Shown one piece after another: positions 41,658 through 51,560 of a DNA stretch of 64,000 nucleotides (within the stretch, counting starts at the first letter, position 1; every line of letters begins with the position of its first letter). The translations under genes were made by a program, and so were the position numbers. The notes under the pieces are model-generated. The model was not told the origin of the DNA. It made no database searches and saw only the letters and a program-made list of their open reading frames with translations. This stretch comes from Kuenenia sp039794105 (GTDB lineage Bacteria; Planctomycetota; Brocadiia; Brocadiales; Brocadiaceae): positions 296,870 through 360,869 of the forward strand of contig NZ_JBDIWA010000001.1 of NCBI RefSeq assembly GCF_039794105.1. Direction: 5' to 3'.

Positions 41658-42602
41658 ATGATAAAGGTTGAACATTTGGCGAAGCGGTATGCAGATGTTT
41701 ATGCGGTTGATGACATTTCTTTTGAGGTTAATCAGGGTGAAATATTAGGGCTTTTAGGTCCTAATGGCGCAGGCAAAACTACTACCATGCGTATCCTGAC
41801 CTGTTATATGCCGGCGACTTCCGGCACTGCCATAGTGGATGGATACGATGTTTTTCGGGATTCAATAAACGTGCGTAGATTAATCGGGTATTTGCCGGAA
41901 AATGTACCCCTGTACCCGGAAATGCGGGTTAACGAATACCTTACGTTTCGTGCGAAATTAAAAAAAGTGCCATATCGTGAACGTAAAACAAAAATTGCGG
42001 AATGTATAGAAAAATGTAGAATTCAGGATGTAAAAAAACAAATTATCGGCACTCTTTCAAAGGGGTACCGGCAAAGGGTAGGATTGGCCGATACCCTGGT
42101 ACACGACCCTAAAATCCTTATTCTTGACGAACCAACAATCGGGCTTGATCCAAATCAAATAAGACAGGTCAGGCAGCTTATCAGGGAATTGGGTGAAAAA
42201 CATACCATCCTGCTGTCTACCCATATACTTCCGGAAGTAGAGATGATTTGCGGCCGGGTGATTATTATAAACAAGGGAAAGATCGTTGCTATGGATACGC
42301 CGTCAAATTTAGGGGACCAACTTAAAGGCGGAAACCATATTGAACTCGAAGTGCGTGGAAATGGTGGAAAGGTCAAGGATGCTTTATCATGTATAAAAGG
42401 CGTAAAAAAGATCACCTGGCGCGACAATGGCGAAATTAATAAATATTCAATTGAAACGGAAAGAGATTCCGATATTCGGGAAGAAGTGTTTTTAAGCATA
42501 GTGAAAAATAATGGAATTATCAGGGATATGAGGCAAGATGCAATAACACTTGAAGAAATATTCCATCAGATTACTACGAAAGAAAAGGAGGTGGTGTTGT
42601 AA
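41658..42602 (+). CDS. ABC transporter ATP-binding protein, GldA type
   Basis: A 314-residue ATPase of the ABC-2 class. Walker A GPNGAGKTTT (34-43), signature LSKGYRQRVGLA, Walker B ILILDEPTIGLD and the switch histidine in LLSTHILPEVE are present. I use the ATG at 41658, eight bases after GAGGGGG; a GTG three codons earlier is less likely. It forms an operon with the permease (start right after its stop) and a GldG-type auxiliary protein. In gliding bacteria the homologues serve motility, but in other bacteria the same set occurs without gliding, so the substrate is unknown. Confidence 0.93.
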   Translation: MIKVEHLAKRYADVYAVDDISFEVNQGEILGLLGPNGAGKTTTMRILTCYMPATSGTAIVDGYDVFRDSINVRRLIGYLPENVPLYPEMRVNEYLTFRAKLKKVPYRERKTKIAECIEKCRIQDVKKQIIGTLSKGYRQRVGLADTLVHDPKILILDEPTIGLDPNQIRQVRQLIRELGEKHTILLSTHILPEVEMICGRVIIINKGKIVAMDTPSNLGDQLKGGNHIELEVRGNGGKVKDALSCIKGVKKITWRDNGEINKYSIETERDSDIREEVFLSIVKNNGIIRDMRQDAITLEEIFHQITTKEKEVVL

Positions 42603-43313
42603 ATGACAAGCACAGGTACTATCTTTGAAAGGGAAATCAATGCATATTTTCTTTCCCCAATCGCCTACGTTATTATCGCAGTATTTATGGTGTTTTCGGG
42701 TTATTTTTTCTCAATTATGTTGGGTATAACGCAGGAAACAACATTGAGATACAGCCTGGCATATACACAATTCATTCTCTCCATCCTCACCCCCGTCATT
42801 ACGATGCGATTGCTGGCAGAAGAAAATAAAACCGGAACGGTTGAACCGCTCATGACAGCGCCGATTACCGATTTTGCAGTGGTTTTTGGAAAATTCCTGG
42901 CAGCATGGGCATTATATAATATCATGATTGCTCCAACGGCATTTTATATTATTTTTCTGGCATGGGTGGGTTCTCCCGATTATGGCGCAATAATTGCCAG
43001 TTATATTGGATTGGTGTTAATGGGGGGGCTGTTTGTCTCTGTCGGTATGCTTGTTTCTGCAGTAACAAAAAATCAGATTGTTGCGGCTGTTACCGGTATT
43101 GTAGCGTTACTTATATTGCTGGTAATTGGATTGGCAAGCGCTGAAAGCGAAGGGTGGCTTTATAGTACTTTACGGTATATAGGCACATATGATCACTGGG
43201 AAACATTTACTAAAGGGATTGTGGATACAAGAGATATAGTCTATTACTTTAGTTTTTCGGCGTTACTTTTATTCATTGTCGTACGCATTGTTGAAAGCAG
43301 GAGATGGAGATGA
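42603..43313 (+). CDS. ABC-2 type permease, GldF type
   Basis: A 236-residue membrane protein with six predicted helices, beginning with a cytoplasmic REINAYFLSPIAYVI segment typical of GldF/NosY permeases. It forms the channel with the ATPase encoded just before it. The helices lie at about residues 18-40, 55-75, 95-120, 135-160, 165-188 and 212-230. The stop overlaps the start of the next gene (ATGA), so translation is coupled. Confidence 0.9.
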   Translation: MTSTGTIFEREINAYFLSPIAYVIIAVFMVFSGYFFSIMLGITQETTLRYSLAYTQFILSILTPVITMRLLAEENKTGTVEPLMTAPITDFAVVFGKFLAAWALYNIMIAPTAFYIIFLAWVGSPDYGAIIASYIGLVLMGGLFVSVGMLVSAVTKNQIVAAVTGIVALLILLVIGLASAESEGWLYSTLRYIGTYDHWETFTKGIVDTRDIVYYFSFSALLLFIVVRIVESRRWR

Positions 43314-45013
43314 GTGCTGTGAGTGATAAAAAGAAAGATTGGATTGATTTGTACAGTGGTTATATCATATTAGCCGGAATTATTGCAGCGATCTCCGGTT
43401 TTGGATTATCCAGGATATTAGATGGCTGGAGTGTGTCTTCGGTAGCGCCCACGGGTATTGGTTGTGCTATCATTATTGGGTTTAGTATTTTAAAAGCGAT
43501 GAGAAACAAGTGGTTTTCTACGGAAGCATCCAAGAGAAAAGCCCTTGTCGGAACAAATGTAGCGGTCATGTCGATTTTTGCCGCAAGTATTTTTGCAATT
43601 GTTGGCTTCCTTAATCATAGGCACTATGTAAGGTTTGATCTTACACTTACCGGTAAATACACCCTCTCCCAAAAAACAAAAAATATACTTAAGAATCTTG
43701 ATAAGCCCATCGTGATCACCACCCTCTTCAACCAGGGTGAAATGTTTTTTGAGCAAATTGTAGATATTTTAAAAGAATACGCGCATAACAACACAGAAAA
43801 AATAAAGATTGAAAATATTGATCCTCTGAGAAGTCGCAGCAAGGTTGAAGAGTTAGCAATGCGTCTGAAAATAAGTGACCTTCAATTAAATTCTGTAGTG
43901 TTTGAATGCGGGGAATATAGCAAACATGTACAACAGAGTGACGTGATGGAACGGCAATATCCTTTTAAGTTTAAAGGAGAAGAGGCTTTCACTGGGGCAA
44001 TCCTCAATGTTACACAGGAAAAACAAACAACGATTTATTTTGTTCAGGGGCACGGTGAACGCCAATTTGACGACTATGACAGGGTCGGTATTTCCAGCAT
44101 CGCAAATGCCCTAAAACGTGACAACTGTCGGATAGCGCCTCTGAATATCATGGATAAAAAGAAAATTCCTGATGACTGCGACGTGTTGATTGTTGCCGGA
44201 CCTTCAAAGGCATATTTGACAGAAGAGCTGAATATTATAAGAAATTATCTGGAAAACAGAGGGAATCTGCTGCTTATGCTGGAGCCCGCAGTTCCGCCCA
44301 ATATCACTACCGGTTTCGGAACTCTTTTGGGAGAATATGGCATGGTAGTTCGCGATGACATTGTAATTTATAATACTGTGAAGATGCCGCTGTTTGGTAT
44401 ACAAACGGTTGCAGAGATTTATGTAAAAAATGAAGAATATGGCGACCACAGAATTACCAATGATTTGAAAAATTACAATACGATACTTTATGGCGCATGT
44501 TCCATAGACGCCGCCCCTTTGAATGACCAAATGCCGTATGAGGCTAAGGTATTGATGTACGCACCCGATAGCGCCTGGGGAGAAACCGATATTGCGGATT
44601 TGAAATATAAAAAGCCAGAGAAAAACATGGAAACAGATGTATTAAGTCCTATTTCTTTGGCGGCGGCGTCCCAGGTGAAAGAATTGCCAAAAAGCGTCAC
44701 ACAGGCGCACCCTGCAATGGCGAACGATCCGAATGCAAAACCAACAGGTGCACGGCTGGTTGTTTTTGGAGATGTGGACTTTGCCACAAACGAGTTTGGG
44801 GATAATCCAGGCAATCATGATTTAGTGCGTAATTCAATTAATTGGCTGGCAAAGAAGGAGACACAATTAGGTATTTCCGCCAAAGATGCTGATTTCCGCA
44901 AGGCGGTGATCCACCCGAAACAAATGAAGGTTATTTTTTGGGGTTCAATTGCGGGTATTCCTGTTATCCCGATAATTATTGGCGGTATCGTGTGGTGGAA
45001 GAGACGTCGTTAG
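43310..45013 (+). CDS. GldG-like ABC transporter auxiliary protein
   Basis: A 567-residue protein with three helices at the start (about 15-35, 43-62, 80-100), a large extracytoplasmic domain and a final helix (about 540-560) followed by WKRRR. The outer domain shows the GldG pattern: RFDLTLTGKYTLSQKTKNIL, FNQGEMFFEQIVDILKEY and a catalytic-like but inactive glutamine-amidotransferase fold around IYFVQGHGERQFDD and DVLIVAGPSKAY. It would sit on the permease and help move an unknown substrate. I prefer the second ATG (43310), which has AGGAG at proper distance. Confidence 0.9.
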   Translation: MSAVSDKKKDWIDLYSGYIILAGIIAAISGFGLSRILDGWSVSSVAPTGIGCAIIIGFSILKAMRNKWFSTEASKRKALVGTNVAVMSIFAASIFAIVGFLNHRHYVRFDLTLTGKYTLSQKTKNILKNLDKPIVITTLFNQGEMFFEQIVDILKEYAHNNTEKIKIENIDPLRSRSKVEELAMRLKISDLQLNSVVFECGEYSKHVQQSDVMERQYPFKFKGEEAFTGAILNVTQEKQTTIYFVQGHGERQFDDYDRVGISSIANALKRDNCRIAPLNIMDKKKIPDDCDVLIVAGPSKAYLTEELNIIRNYLENRGNLLLMLEPAVPPNITTGFGTLLGEYGMVVRDDIVIYNTVKMPLFGIQTVAEIYVKNEEYGDHRITNDLKNYNTILYGACSIDAAPLNDQMPYEAKVLMYAPDSAWGETDIADLKYKKPEKNMETDVLSPISLAAASQVKELPKSVTQAHPAMANDPNAKPTGARLVVFGDVDFATNEFGDNPGNHDLVRNSINWLAKKETQLGISAKDADFRKAVIHPKQMKVIFWGSIAGIPVIPIIIGGIVWWKRRR

Positions 45014-45175
45014 GAATGAACGGCAATTCCCCGGTGATTGGTGTTTATCCATGTTGTCTGGATTTTTAATAATGTGTGTCCTTTGTATTTCATACATTAA
45101 TTATGAGGCAAAATTATTTATGTGGCAGTCGCTTCTGATTAGAGTTTATTCTTCGTGGGAGGAAATAGTTAAGCA

Positions 45176-47605
45176 ATGAAATTTAAAACTACCATAATTC
45201 TCTTAATAATTGCAATTATAGGCATAACGTATATATTTGTTTATGAAAAAAAGCAACTGCCCCATGAGGAGTGGGAGCGGTTACAAAAAAAGGTGCTGCC
45301 ATATTTCAAAGCGTCACTGGTGAATAAGATAGAATTGAAGAATGAAACCGGCAAAATAGTCCTGGAAAAAGCTGAAAATGATTTTTGGTTTATAGTGGAA
45401 CCTTACAGGCTGCGTGCAAATAATTCTGAGGTCTCAAGTATTCTCTCCGAGTTTGAGTTTATGTCGAAAGTAGGCTCATTTGAAAAAGAGGGAGACAAAC
45501 CATTTGACTTAAAACATTATGGTTTTGATAAACAAGAGAACTATATCACTATGCACACAAGTGTTAAAACCAGTCCGGACAAAATACAGGTAACAGGACC
45601 AAGTGATAAATACACCGTATTCATCGGAGAAAGACTCGCGGCGGGTGATAATGTATATATTAAACTTGACACAAATGATGAAGTTTTTGTTGTACCGGGT
45701 AGCTTGCTGGAAAAAATCAATAAAAGCATTCTTGATTTAAGAAGCAAGTGGGTATTTACCTTTGACAAAGAAGCGGTTACGCAACTTCAAATAAAAACAA
45801 AAGAACATAACATTGTTTGTGAAAAAGACAGGGAGTTTTGGAGAATTAAGGAGCCTCTTGATGACCTGGCTGATTTGGAAAAGGTAAGAGATATCATCGC
45901 AAAACTTAAAAACCTCGGAATCGATCGGGAGGATTTTCTTCCGGAAGGAGAGGTGGAGATGTCCAAGTTCGGGCTGGATAATCCGGCATATATGGTTACA
46001 GTTACCGAACGGGGACATGATCAATCGGTCATTTTCGGATACTCACTCGATAACAAAGTGTACGCTAAGCGTGTAGATGAGAAAAGTATTTTTTTGCTAA
46101 AGGATAATATTCTTGCTGAAATAAAAAAGAAACCAAACGATCTAAGAGACAGGGCTTTAGTGAGGTTTGATTCTTACGGTTCGTATGGAGTGAACAAGCT
46201 GGAATTTAAAACAAAAAAAGATACGATATCCATCGAAAAATCACTGGAGCTTGACTGGGTTATCAGAAAACCAATTGATATTTATGCGGATCAGGACAGT
46301 GCCAGAAATTTTATTGAGAAAATTAAAACCCTTGAAATAGTAGACTTTGTTTCTGACAAGCCGGAAGATTTATCAGTATATGGGTTAAAAGAGCCTGTAT
46401 TTGAGGTTTCCGTGATAAAAGAAGAAGATAAAGAATTGTCAAGATTTTATGTGGGAAATAAATTGCCCGAAGGTAATAAATGTTATGTAAAGCGGGTAGG
46501 CGAAGACCCCGTCTATACCGTTCCAACGGTTGAATTTTATGACAAGCTTGAAAATGCGCTGATTGCTTTCAGGGACAGATTGGTCTGCGATTTTGATAAA
46601 GAACTGGTTAAGAAGATTGTAATTGAAAAAACAGACCGCACTTTTTTATGTGAAAAAACGAATAAAACAGACGAAGAAGGTAATGCTATTTGGGAACTAA
46701 GCAAACCGATTCAGGCGCGTGCTGATGCAGACAAGGTGAATCAAATCGTATGGAATCTCTCTTTCTTAAAAGCGGAAAATCATGTTGCTGAAAACCCATC
46801 GGATCTTAACGTTTTCGGTTTGGATAGCCCCAGAATGAAAATTCACGTGACATACGAAAAAATTATTAATCAAAAATCTGAAAAACAAAATATAGCAACG
46901 GATGTAAAGGACGCTATTAACAAAATCATTGAGACAAAAACATTGTTGATAGGGAATACCGTTGGAGGGGGAGATATGGACAATTCGTATGCTATGATTG
47001 ACGACGTTAATTTGGTATTCGAGTTGTCCTGGCCAAAAATAAGGGATTTTAATGCTGAATTAGCCCCGACAAAGATTTTAGATTTTGAAAGGATGAATGT
47101 AAGAAAACTTACTCTCGTCTATCCTGACAGAGAAATACAGATAGAAAAGGCTGATAATTTCTGGGAGTTAAAAAATTACGATATAAAAGACTTTCAAAGC
47201 CGGGAAGTGGAATATTATATCCATAGCCTTGAAAGACTGTCGGGTGAATATATAGAACAGTACAAAGCAACAAACCTGACGCAGTTTGCATTAGATGAAC
47301 CTCAACTGTCTATTATCATTGGCCTGGGTGAACGTGATGAAGCCCTCTATATCGGAAAAAAGAAGGATGAAAATAACTATTATGCAAAGAGTAAAAATTC
47401 TGAATGTATCTACGTTATCGGCAAAGATGCGGTAGCGAAGCTTATGAGGAAAGAAGATGATTTTACCTTGCAGGCAGTCGAGAGGAATTTAAGGGAAGCA
47501 ATGGATGTGCTAAATACAACAAAAGACCAGATTCCCGGTGAATACGGCGGAGGAGGTATGCACGGCAAGCCGCCGGGCAGCAGCCCGCACGGCGGTTTTC
47601 ACTGA
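45176..47605 (+). CDS. DUF4340 protein with five tandem repeats
   Basis: An 809-residue protein anchored by one N-terminal helix (about 5-23), with the rest outside the membrane. It consists of five repeats of about 145 residues, each with the pattern W-x-I/L-x-x-P...AD...V...L..L...F...P.DL..(F/Y)GLD.P. The marker tryptophans lie near residues 70, 221, 361, 505 and 663. Each unit ends with an IGxxx...YAK..... segment. DUF4340 genes regularly follow GldA/F/G-type transporters, as here, but their role is not known. The end is rich in Gly, Pro and His (GGGMHGKPPGSSPHGGFH), which might bind metal. Confidence 0.85.
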   Translation: MKFKTTIILLIIAIIGITYIFVYEKKQLPHEEWERLQKKVLPYFKASLVNKIELKNETGKIVLEKAENDFWFIVEPYRLRANNSEVSSILSEFEFMSKVGSFEKEGDKPFDLKHYGFDKQENYITMHTSVKTSPDKIQVTGPSDKYTVFIGERLAAGDNVYIKLDTNDEVFVVPGSLLEKINKSILDLRSKWVFTFDKEAVTQLQIKTKEHNIVCEKDREFWRIKEPLDDLADLEKVRDIIAKLKNLGIDREDFLPEGEVEMSKFGLDNPAYMVTVTERGHDQSVIFGYSLDNKVYAKRVDEKSIFLLKDNILAEIKKKPNDLRDRALVRFDSYGSYGVNKLEFKTKKDTISIEKSLELDWVIRKPIDIYADQDSARNFIEKIKTLEIVDFVSDKPEDLSVYGLKEPVFEVSVIKEEDKELSRFYVGNKLPEGNKCYVKRVGEDPVYTVPTVEFYDKLENALIAFRDRLVCDFDKELVKKIVIEKTDRTFLCEKTNKTDEEGNAIWELSKPIQARADADKVNQIVWNLSFLKAENHVAENPSDLNVFGLDSPRMKIHVTYEKIINQKSEKQNIATDVKDAINKIIETKTLLIGNTVGGGDMDNSYAMIDDVNLVFELSWPKIRDFNAELAPTKILDFERMNVRKLTLVYPDREIQIEKADNFWELKNYDIKDFQSREVEYYIHSLERLSGEYIEQYKATNLTQFALDEPQLSIIIGLGERDEALYIGKKKDENNYYAKSKNSECIYVIGKDAVAKLMRKEDDFTLQAVERNLREAMDVLNTTKDQIPGEYGGGGMHGKPPGSSPHGGFH

Positions 47606-47647
47606 GTAGCATAACAAATGGTTTTCAATTTATAAGAAGATATTTGG

Positions 47648-49048
47648 ATGAAGCATCAACTGTTTCCTCTTTTCTATTTTATTGTCGTCATATGTGCAAA
47701 TGCCGCATTATTGTCAAATAATGCGGCATTTGCTTTAAATGAGCATTCTAACCGCAGGACGCCTGTAGTTGTTGCTGTGGAAAAGACAAGCGCTGCAGTT
47801 GCTAATATCAGTACGGAAAGATTTATTAAACAACGGCACGGGGATCCTTTTTTTGGATTCCGGAGCGAATTGTTTGAGCAATTTTTTAATGACTATTTTA
47901 ATAAGAGTCAACGGAAGGTAGTAGAAAGGCCTTTGGGTTCAGGGGTAATTATTGACGAAGATGGTTATATCGTAACAAACGAACATGTTGTAAGCCGGGC
48001 TTCAAAGCTTAATGTAAGACTGGCAGATGGCAAAAACTACGAGGCTACTATGATTAGTTCAGATCCTGCAACCGATCTTGCCGTGTTAAAAATAGAATCA
48101 GAAGGCCCGCTTCCTTATGTTAAAATGGGCACATCTAAAGACCTCATGATAGGCGAAACGGTGATTGCCCTCGGTAACCCCTTTGGTTTGGAAAATTCGG
48201 TAACTATCGGTGTTCTAAGCGCAAAGAACCGTACTTTTACTTTTAGCAGTGACTACGGCAGCATCGAATATAACGGGCTTATTCAAACAGACGCCTTGAT
48301 AAATCCGGGAAACAGCGGAGGGCCTTTGATTAATATTGACGGAGAACTTATCGGGATAAACACGGCAATCGTAAATCATGCACAAGGTATAGGGTTTGCC
48401 ATTCCTGTGGATAAGGTTCGTGAAACACTTGTCAAGCTATTTAACTTCAGGGAGATTAATAAAATATGGTTTGGCGCACAAGTAGAGGAGCAGGGCGATG
48501 TTTCAAAGGGTATACTGGTCACTTCCGTTGAAAAGGAAAGCCCGGCACATAAGGCAAAAATAAAAACCGGAGATTGTATTATAAAAATTGATTCGAAAAG
48601 AATTTTTGATGTGCTTGATTTTGAAAAATATATACTGAAAAAGAATGCAGGTGATAAATTAATTATTACCATTAATCGCAATGACCAGGAAATGGAGTTG
48701 TCGGTCAGCCTTGAAAAGTCTCCAATGCCTTCGGCGGAAAAGCTTGCCCTGGAGAAACTTGGGCTTTACGTCCAGGACCTAACGCCGCAGCTTGCGCAAC
48801 AATTGAATTTGTGGTGGGTTAAGGGGGGCGTGCTAATCTCTGAAGTCCAAAAGAAAAGTCCTGCGGAGAATGTTGGAATTAAGGCAGGCCATGTACTTGT
48901 TTATGTAGGGCAGTACCGGGTGAATAACATTGAAGAATTTGGAGCATTGCTTAACCTGATGAAAAAGGGAGAACTGTGGGACGTTGGTATCGTCTGGTCT
49001 GATATTTATGGCGAGCATCAGGGATACACACGGTTAAAAGTTCGCTAA
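47648..49048 (+). CDS. HtrA/DegP-type periplasmic serine protease
   Basis: A 466-residue exported protease and chaperone that clears misfolded proteins in the periplasm. After a signal peptide (about 1-29) comes the protease domain with the triad His113 (TNEHVV), Asp143 (ATDLAVL) and Ser223 (GNSGGP), then two PDZ domains (about 265-355 and 370-460). The first residues of the protease carry a disordered loop rich in Phe (DPFFGFRSELFEQFFNDYF), as in DegP. A perfect 17-bp hairpin lies in the coding sequence of the signal peptide (47696-47733). A two-component system follows downstream and may respond to envelope stress. Confidence 0.94.
   Translation: MKHQLFPLFYFIVVICANAALLSNNAAFALNEHSNRRTPVVVAVEKTSAAVANISTERFIKQRHGDPFFGFRSELFEQFFNDYFNKSQRKVVERPLGSGVIIDEDGYIVTNEHVVSRASKLNVRLADGKNYEATMISSDPATDLAVLKIESEGPLPYVKMGTSKDLMIGETVIALGNPFGLENSVTIGVLSAKNRTFTFSSDYGSIEYNGLIQTDALINPGNSGGPLINIDGELIGINTAIVNHAQGIGFAIPVDKVRETLVKLFNFREINKIWFGAQVEEQGDVSKGILVTSVEKESPAHKAKIKTGDCIIKIDSKRIFDVLDFEKYILKKNAGDKLIITINRNDQEMELSVSLEKSPMPSAEKLALEKLGLYVQDLTPQLAQQLNLWWVKGGVLISEVQKKSPAENVGIKAGHVLVYVGQYRVNNIEEFGALLNLMKKGELWDVGIVWSDIYGEHQGYTRLKVR
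47696..47733 (+). promoter_or_regulatory. Perfect 17-bp hairpin within the htrA signal peptide coding region
   Basis: The arms (left 47696-47712, core CAAATGCCGCATTATT; right 47717-47733) pair without mismatch around the loop GTCA. It starts 49 bases after the A of the start codon. Such a strong stem could slow ribosomes or polymerase, or be the trace of a small palindromic insertion. It encodes an alanine- and asparagine-rich stretch and keeps the frame. Confidence 0.5.
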
Positions 49049-49300
49049 CGTGAGTTTATTACGAAAATGGAAATAATATCGCCTAAGCAATGTTATGACA
49101 GTATGTGTGTAAGTTATCAACTGTATACACCGAGTCCTTGAATTTTGTACTTTTACTGTGTATGCCCTCAATTTCTAACGCTTCCACCGATTACCTTTTA
49201 ATATCCAACCCACAACTCTTCCATACGGTTTTTTACTCTTTCCGGAGCTGTACAAAAAAAAGCCGTATCTGCCATATTTCCCTTAATAAAGTTAATCCCA

Positions 49301-49975
49301 ATGAAAATTTTAATCATAGAAGATGAAAAAAAAATTGCAAAGTATTTAAAACAAGGCCTTGAGGAAAATTCCTATACTGTTGACATCGCACATAATGGTA
49401 TTGATGGCTTACATTTGGCGACACATGAGAATTATGACCTCATGGTAGTAGATATAATGCTTCCGGGAATCAATGGAAAGGAAGTGCTGAAACAAATAAG
49501 AAACACCGGAATTCACACACCGGCAATATTTCTCACGGCAATAGATTCCGTAAACGATAAAGTAAACGGCCTGGATATTGGAGCTGACGATTATATAGTC
49601 AAGCCTTTTTCTTTTTCCGAACTGTTAGCACGTATTCGCGCTTGCATGAGGAGAAGAACAGACAATTATGTATCAATTTTAAAAACAGGCAATGTAACAC
49701 TTGATCCAAAAACCAGAAAAGTTTTCCGGGATAAACAAAAGATTGAGTTGACGCCCATTGAATTCTCTATTCTTGAATATTTCATGAGAAACCCCGGGCA
49801 GATTTTAACCAGAACGATGATTTCTGAGCACATATGGGATTACAATTATGAAAGCTTTAGCAACGTAATCGATGTTCACATTAGTCGTTTAAGAAATAAA
49901 CTGGAGAAAGATTTTGATAAAGGCATTATACATACGGTAAGAAGGGTAGGCTATGTTCTCGAAGAAAGAGATTAA
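49301..49975 (+). CDS. OmpR-family response regulator
   Basis: A 224-residue two-component regulator: receiver (1-115, phospho-acceptor Asp51 in MVVDIMLPG, switch Lys in IVKPFSFSEL) and a winged-helix DNA-binding domain (about 130-222; ELTPIEFSILEYFMRNPGQILTR, split over the recognition region, and VDVHISRLRNKL with one change). It is of the CusR or heavy-metal-like group by sequence style. It overlaps the histidine kinase gene by 23 bases, so both are translated together. The target genes are unknown; the htrA gene upstream is a natural candidate. Confidence 0.92.
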   Translation: MKILIIEDEKKIAKYLKQGLEENSYTVDIAHNGIDGLHLATHENYDLMVVDIMLPGINGKEVLKQIRNTGIHTPAIFLTAIDSVNDKVNGLDIGADDYIVKPFSFSELLARIRACMRRRTDNYVSILKTGNVTLDPKTRKVFRDKQKIELTPIEFSILEYFMRNPGQILTRTMISEHIWDYNYESFSNVIDVHISRLRNKLEKDFDKGIIHTVRRVGYVLEERD

Positions 49976-51383
49976 ATTTTTCAGAACAATTGGTTTTAAA
50001 ATAACACTGTGGTATGCAACTTCAGTATTGCTAATAGTAGTCATTTTAGGAATATACTTATACTATCGTTTATACTCTGTACTTAATAAAGAAATGTGTG
50101 CAATCCTTTTAGATGAAAGTGAAGATATTTTACAACCTTTTACGGAAATGAATTTAAATTTGGATGCCCTGAAAACTGAAATCGAAAAAGAAGCTTCCGG
50201 CGGGAAATTCTTTAAAATATCAGCATTGTTATATGATATAGAAAATAATTCAATCATTACATCGGTAAATTCCATTGAGTTCCCTTTAAAAATTTTTGAA
50301 AAAGCAATTAACAATGCAAAAAATGGAAATGAAACATTCGATACCGCCAAATCAAAAGATTCAACCGATAGCTTCCTTCTTTTAACAATACCCGTATTCC
50401 AGGATAACAGACCGAAATATGTTTTGCAGATGGCTACCTCTCTGAAGCCATCATACAAAACATTAAAAAATTTCAGGGATGATATAATAGTGATAATGCC
50501 GGGAATTGTTATTATCACTATCATAGGAGGCTGGTTTATCGCCAAAAAAAGCCTTGATCCTGTCGGATATATTACAAACGCAGCCAAAACAATAACGGCG
50601 TACAATTTACATACAAGACTTAAATCCGCACATGCAGGAAGTGAGTTAGAAGAATTGACGGACACAATTAATCTTATGTTAGACCGTCTTGAAGATGCCT
50701 TCCGAAAAATTATTCAATTTACCTCTGATGTTTCCCATGAATTAAGAACGCCGCTTGCCGCGCTAAAAGCCGGAACAGAAGTAATGCTTGCAAAACAAAG
50801 AACCCCGGAAGAATATCGCGAACTGCTTGAAAATAATTTAATTGAGCATGAAAAAATAATTAACATGATAAATGATTTACTGGTTTTGCTGAAAACAGAC
50901 GCCGCAAAACAAGAGTTCAATGGTGTTAATCTTAAAAAAATGTTGTGTGAACTTTACATAGCGTTTCAATTAATTACAGAAACTAAAAAAATAGATTGCA
51001 CAATAAGTAAGATGGAAAATATTACGATAGACGGAGATCAAAAATTACTATACCGTCTATTTTCCAATCTTTTGGACAATGCTATTAAATATACTTCTCC
51101 GGGCGGCAATATTTGCATTTCTCTGAAAGATTTGGAAAATGAAGTTATTGTTTCAATCAGGGACACCGGAATAGGAATTTCCGAAAATGACCATGACAAG
51201 ATTTTTGACAGGTTTTTTCGTGTAGATGCTTCAAGGTCAAGGGATACCGGCGGGGTAGGCCTTGGATTAAGTATTTGCAAAAACATAGCAGACCTTCATA
51301 AAGGAAAAATAGAAGTAAAGAGCACGATAGGAAAAGGCAGCACTTTTTTTGTTACCCTTCCAAAAAGTCATTTCAATCGCTAA
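49953..51383 (+). CDS. Membrane sensor histidine kinase
   Basis: A 476-residue kinase with two transmembrane helices (about 13-36 and 176-198) bordering an extracytoplasmic sensor of about 140 residues. After a HAMP linker come the dimerisation domain with the phospho-accepting His262 in SDVSHELRTPL and the ATP-binding domain with NLLDNAIKYT (N box), DTGIGIS (G1) and GGVGLGLSI (G2). It pairs with the regulator encoded just before it, with a 23-base overlap. The sensor has no known ligand-binding motif that I can see. Confidence 0.93.
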   Translation: MFSKKEIKFFRTIGFKITLWYATSVLLIVVILGIYLYYRLYSVLNKEMCAILLDESEDILQPFTEMNLNLDALKTEIEKEASGGKFFKISALLYDIENNSIITSVNSIEFPLKIFEKAINNAKNGNETFDTAKSKDSTDSFLLLTIPVFQDNRPKYVLQMATSLKPSYKTLKNFRDDIIVIMPGIVIITIIGGWFIAKKSLDPVGYITNAAKTITAYNLHTRLKSAHAGSELEELTDTINLMLDRLEDAFRKIIQFTSDVSHELRTPLAALKAGTEVMLAKQRTPEEYRELLENNLIEHEKIINMINDLLVLLKTDAAKQEFNGVNLKKMLCELYIAFQLITETKKIDCTISKMENITIDGDQKLLYRLFSNLLDNAIKYTSPGGNICISLKDLENEVIVSIRDTGIGISENDHDKIFDRFFRVDASRSRDTGGVGLGLSICKNIADLHKGKIEVKSTIGKGSTFFVTLPKSHFNR

Positions 51384-51560
51384 CCTGCTTTTTAGTTACA
51401 CGTATCTCAGGCGGTACCAACGCTTCCCTTGATTGATATATTAATCGCTTTGTACATTAAGCTTTCTTAATGTATTCTTCATCAATCCTTAATGTTTACT
51501 TGGTATAAGAATTTACATTTATTGTGACATATTTTTTTCAACGAGTAATTAAAGGAAAAG

